Of a stretch of 64,000 nucleotides of DNA, positions 61,119 through 64,000 are shown piece after piece. The notes beneath the pieces were generated by a model that saw only the letters and a list, made by a program, of their open reading frames with translations, was not told where the DNA came from and searched no databases. Both the position numbers and the translations under genes were made by a program. Source of the stretch: Isosphaeraceae bacterium EP7 (GTDB lineage: Bacteria > Planctomycetota > Planctomycetia > Isosphaerales > Isosphaeraceae); the NCBI GenBank assembly GCA_038400315.1, contig CP151667.1:5033174-5097173 (forward strand), given 5' to 3'. Numbering within the stretch: position 1 is the stretch's first letter; the number at the start of each line of letters is the position of its first letter.

Positions 61119-61949
61119 GTGGATGACGATCGCGTTGCAGCGGCAGAAGAAGCCGCCAGCTGGATTCGAGGCATTGTGCCCGAACCGCCGGTCATCGCGA
61201 TCGTACTCGGGTCGGGCCTGGGCGAGCTAGCGGACCGTCTCAAGGATGCGGTTCCGATCGAATACCGTGAGATCCCGCGATTTCCCCGGACGACCGTCGA
61301 AGGGCATGCCGGGAGGCTCATCGCCGGGACGCTCTCCAATCGGCGAGTCTGGATTCTCCAGGGCCGTTTCCATCACTACGAAGGGCACGACCTCGACGCC
61401 GTGACCCTGCCCGTTCGCGTCTTGCAGCGTCTCGGCGTCCAAACCCTGGTCCTCACCGCGGCCACCGGGGGCATCCGCGTCGATTGGCGTCCTGGCCAGA
61501 TTGTCTGCCTCTCCGATCACCTGAATCTGCTCGGGGTGAATCCGTTGCGAGGCCCGAATGACGACCGGGTGGGACCGCGCTTCCCGGACATGACCGAAGT
61601 CTACTCCCGTGCGCTGAGAAGTCTCGCGCGAGACGAATCCAATAGGTTGGGGATCCCACTCGAAGAAGGAGTTTACGCCTGCCTTCCGGGCCCGAGTTAC
61701 GAGACTCCCGCCGAGATCAAGATGCTGCGGACGCTCGGAGCGGACGTCGTCGGGATGTCCACCGTTCCCGAGGCGATCGTGGCCAGGCATGGCGGGACGG
61801 ACGTGCTCGCATTCGCCCTGGTGACCAACGCGGCGGCCGGAGTCTCGGGAGCGCCGATCACCCATCAAGAGGTGATCGAGGCCGGCCGAGACGCCGGGCC
61901 CAGGCTGGGGAATCTGATCGAGGCCATTGTCGGTCGGCTCCCGGCCTAG
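61119..61949 (+). CDS. punA: purine nucleoside phosphorylase (trimeric class)
   Basis: Phosphorolyses guanosine, inosine and deoxy forms. The 276-residue product has VIAIVLGSGLGELADRL with the phosphate loop, GRFHHYEGH, LTAATGGIRVDWRPGQIV, NLLGVNPLRGPN and GVYACLPGPSYETPAEIKML, all of the trimeric PNP class. The start is GTG 61119 with GAGGAG 8 bases upstream. Third gene of the salvage unit. Its stop codon overlaps that of the convergent glcF at CTAG. Confidence 0.95.
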   Translation: MDDDRVAAAEEAASWIRGIVPEPPVIAIVLGSGLGELADRLKDAVPIEYREIPRFPRTTVEGHAGRLIAGTLSNRRVWILQGRFHHYEGHDLDAVTLPVRVLQRLGVQTLVLTAATGGIRVDWRPGQIVCLSDHLNLLGVNPLRGPNDDRVGPRFPDMTEVYSRALRSLARDESNRLGIPLEEGVYACLPGPSYETPAEIKMLRTLGADVVGMSTVPEAIVARHGGTDVLAFALVTNAAAGVSGAPITHQEVIEAGRDAGPRLGNLIEAIVGRLPA

Positions 61950-63331
61950 ACGCCCCTGGCCCCAGCCCCGCCGTAGGCTCTGTCGAGGAGGTCGACCGGG
62001 TGGGCCACCTCAATCGGGCTACCTGATTCCTTCACCTTACGGGCGATCTGGAGGATGCATCCGACGTTGCCGGTGGCCACGCAATCGGCCCCCGTCGCCG
62101 CGATCCGGTCCATCTTCCGCCTACCCAGGCGTTCGGACATCTCGGGCTCGGTCAGGTTGTAGGTCCCGGCTGCGCCGCAGCAGAGTTCCGACTCTTCAAG
62201 CGGGACCAACTCGACACCGGGGATCATGCCCAGCAACTGCCGGGGCTGGCTCCGGATCTGCTGGCCGTGGCAAAGGTGGCAGGCGTCGTGATAGGTGACC
62301 TTCATGGGCACCGGGACCGTCGGAGCGATGGGTCCGAGTTTGACGAGGAACTCGGTGATGTCCATCACCTTGGCGACGAATGCCTTGGCCCGCTCGTGGT
62401 CCGGCCCGTGCAGCAGGTGGTCATAATCCTTGAGCATCGCGCCGCAGCCGGCGACGTTCACGACGATCGCGTCGTAGTCTTCCGGATTGAGCGCCTGGAT
62501 GTTCTGGCGGGCGAATGCGAGCGCGGGTGCTTCCGAGCCCGAGTGGTAATGGATGGCGCCACAACAGGCCTGGGCGCGGGGGATGTGCACCTCGCAGCCG
62601 TTCTTCTGGAGCACCCGGGCCGTTGCGTGATTGGTCTCAGGGAACATGGCGTCGGAGACGCAGCCCAGGAACATCGCCACGGTCGCACGCTTCGGGCCGA
62701 TCGCGGGCAGGACCTCAGGGAGCGGCTTGGGCCGGGCCTTCAGGTCCGGCAACATCGACTGCATGCGCTGGAGTGTCGTGGGCAGGAGCCTGGTCAACCC
62801 AGACTTCTCGGCGAGGTTCAGTAGGCCTGTCGCCTGCATCAAGCGGGCCGGTAGCAGGCTCAGCTTGACGCGCTTGGTGTAGGGGAAGAGGTGGTGCAAG
62901 ATCAGACGCTGGAGCATGCTCGCCTTCTGAGCGGGCGATGCCGAGTGGTGAAGCGCGATCTTGAACGGCTCGATGAGCTTGGCGTATTGCACGCCGGAGG
63001 GGCATGCGCTCTCGCAGGCCCGGCAGTCGAGGCAGAGATCGAGGTGATGTCGGACCTCGGGGGTGACCGCAGTCCGGCCGTCGACGACCGCACGCATGAG
63101 ATAGATGCGCCCACGCGGACCGTCATTCTCGTCGCCGGTCTCGACATACGTCGGGCAACTCGAGGTGCAGAGTCCGCAGTGAATGCAATCCTGGAACTGG
63201 CGATATTCGATCTTCTCGGCCAGCCAGTTCAGGTCGACGCCGGCCTGGGCGGCGGGGACCTGTCGACCGCCGGGATCGGCCAGAATTCCGTGAGGTCCGG
63301 TGACGACCGGCCCGATGGCGGCGCTCGACAT
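61946..63331 (-). CDS. glcF: glycolate oxidase iron-sulfur subunit
   Basis: Electron-transfer subunit of glycolate dehydrogenase (GlcDEF), which oxidises glycolate to glyoxylate at the membrane. The 461-residue product has two 4Fe-4S clusters: CIHCGLCTSSCPTY and CLDCRACESACPSG. Two CCG-type domains follow, with FLGCVSDAMFPE, ACCGAIHYHSG, VAGCGAMLKDY and ESELCCGAAGTYNL. It follows glcE with 73 bases between. The stop overlaps that of the convergent punA by one CTAG tetranucleotide. Confidence 0.94.
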   Translation of the reverse strand: MSSAAIGPVVTGPHGILADPGGRQVPAAQAGVDLNWLAEKIEYRQFQDCIHCGLCTSSCPTYVETGDENDGPRGRIYLMRAVVDGRTAVTPEVRHHLDLCLDCRACESACPSGVQYAKLIEPFKIALHHSASPAQKASMLQRLILHHLFPYTKRVKLSLLPARLMQATGLLNLAEKSGLTRLLPTTLQRMQSMLPDLKARPKPLPEVLPAIGPKRATVAMFLGCVSDAMFPETNHATARVLQKNGCEVHIPRAQACCGAIHYHSGSEAPALAFARQNIQALNPEDYDAIVVNVAGCGAMLKDYDHLLHGPDHERAKAFVAKVMDITEFLVKLGPIAPTVPVPMKVTYHDACHLCHGQQIRSQPRQLLGMIPGVELVPLEESELCCGAAGTYNLTEPEMSERLGRRKMDRIAATGADCVATGNVGCILQIARKVKESGSPIEVAHPVDLLDRAYGGAGARGV

Positions 63332-63404
63332 GGGGTGGGCCCGTGCGGGTTCGAGGAGAGGAGGAGTCGGCTCGGCTCGCGGCGGCGGGATCGACCGGGC
63401 GTTC

Positions 63405-64000
63405 CTAAATTGTACCGAGGAATCGCCCGGGGTTCATGATCCCGGCGGGGTCGAGCGCCTTCTTGATTCGTTCGGTGAGGTGCCAGTCGGGCCTGGGATC
63501 GCCCCAGACCTTGAGGGCCTCCTTGCGGTCGGCCGGGCAGCGGGTCAGCACCACGCTCCCCTTCCCTCGTGCGGCCTCGGCCCTGAGGGCCGGGATTGCG
63601 GCGTCGGCACGCTCGATGTCGCCAAGGGCATGACCCCGGAGGATGCCCGAGCCCGCGTGGGCGCCTAGCTCCCAGGCTTCGGGGTCGAGCGAGCCTGCGA
63701 GTCCGGCGACTGCCGAAGGGACGACGTTGGCGAGGAACGAGAGCGGGCCCGGCTCGGCGGCCGGGAACTCGGCCAGCGCCGACCAGAGCGGCGCCGACTC
63801 CTGATCGCGGAGTACGGACAAGCACCCGTCCAGCTCCGACTGAAGCCGGTCGACCTGCCAGTCGACAGAAGCCTTGTTATCCTCGAAGCCCACGACGAGA
63901 ACCCATGCCGCTTCCGGCAGCCCAACAGGTCCGCCAACCCGCCGGGCGGCCGCGCGATTGAGCAGCTCGAGCGCGACCGGTCGAGTGCCCGACATGTTCA
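63405..64000 (-). CDS. glcE: glycolate oxidase FAD-binding subunit GlcE-like (5' end outside window)
   Basis: The C-terminal 198 residues or so of an FAD-linked oxidase subunit. It ends ERIKKALDPAGIMNPGRFLG, the conserved C-terminus of GlcD/GlcE-type proteins. The sequence is open to the window edge, and the ATG at 63995 is not taken as the start because the FAD-binding N-terminal half is missing. The position just upstream of glcF points to GlcE rather than GlcD. The middle part is divergent (VLVVGFEDNKASVDWQ). Confidence 0.8.
   Translation of the reverse strand, partial: NMSGTRPVALELLNRAAARRVGGPVGLPEAAWVLVVGFEDNKASVDWQVDRLQSELDGCLSVLRDQESAPLWSALAEFPAAEPGPLSFLANVVPSAVAGLAGSLDPEAWELGAHAGSGILRGHALGDIERADAAIPALRAEAARGKGSVVLTRCPADRKEALKVWGDPRPDWHLTERIKKALDPAGIMNPGRFLGTI

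Noticed and set aside
1-64000. CRISPR array, tRNA, rRNA, tmRNA, RNase P RNA, prophage or complete insertion sequence
   Set aside because: No regularly spaced repeats, no tRNA T-loop with acceptor stem, no RNA signature and no transposase or integrase gene could be recognised in any gap.

Overview
The window is GC-rich bacterial chromosome from a planctomycete, most likely of the Isosphaeraceae. This is inferred from gene content: a DUF1559 pseudopilin-like protein beside a small lipoprotein, a giant WD40 protein, a Ser/Thr kinase with a zinc-ribbon front end, a protein of the planctomycete family that opens with an ANRRNAQKSTGPKT motif, lipid A genes, and many long antisense open frames caused by high GC. 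No rRNA, tRNA, CRISPR array, prophage or intact insertion sequence was found.

Layout. 1-1967: end of lpxD plus lpxI (lipid A). 1968-8139: a carbohydrate cluster of visibly lower GC (GH63-type glucosidase, GH13 enzyme, OprB-type porin whose best start is followed by an in-frame TAG). 8509-9756: planctomycete-type hypothetical gene. 9905-13906: leftward quinol nitric oxide reductase with two unnamed membrane proteins, one carrying a transposase-like cysteine module. 14041-15654: divergent NmrA-like/TetR pair around a perfect 20-bp inverted repeat. 16401-19136: lone secreted protein with 21 WD40 blades. 19239-21158: zinc-ribbon/DUF2007 protein, ChdC/HemQ and a small helical protein. 21506-25184: cytidylate-kinase-like protein, CvpA and a DUF6798-type membrane protein. 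25235-26929: glyA and a small hypothetical gene. 26930-28099: 1.2 kb without a gene. 28100-31427: rpsB-tsf-pyrH-frr, with an RGG-rich tail on S2. 31863-33438: lipoprotein and DUF1559 protein. 33510-40356: Ser/Thr kinase, phoR and pstSCAB on the minus strand. 40508-42787: gluQRS divergent from prfB, which needs the classic +1 frameshift. 42884-46578: three unrecognised proteins. 47124-50246: DksA-like protein, HtrA-type protease and trpD. 50227-52534: GNAT, rhomboid, STAS and a small protein. 52957-54898: DapA-family enzyme and a metallopeptidase. 54857-57432: carbamoyltransferase, SxtJ and DUF5989. 57647-58913: exported peroxiredoxin and SprT-like protein. 59127-61949: upp, thymidine phosphorylase and purine nucleoside phosphorylase. 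61946-64000: glcF and the end of glcE.

How the genes work together. Most units are conventional: translation and UMP kinase, phosphate uptake with its sensor, nucleoside salvage, glycolate oxidation and NO detoxification. The less ordinary parts are the glycosidase-porin cluster with its interrupted leader, the proteins around the NO reductase, the kinase ending in an Ada-like metal-binding motif, the carbamoyltransferase trio, the S2 tail, and a degenerate repeat found in two intergenic regions. Functions are read from motifs and family resemblance by eye; no database search was possible.
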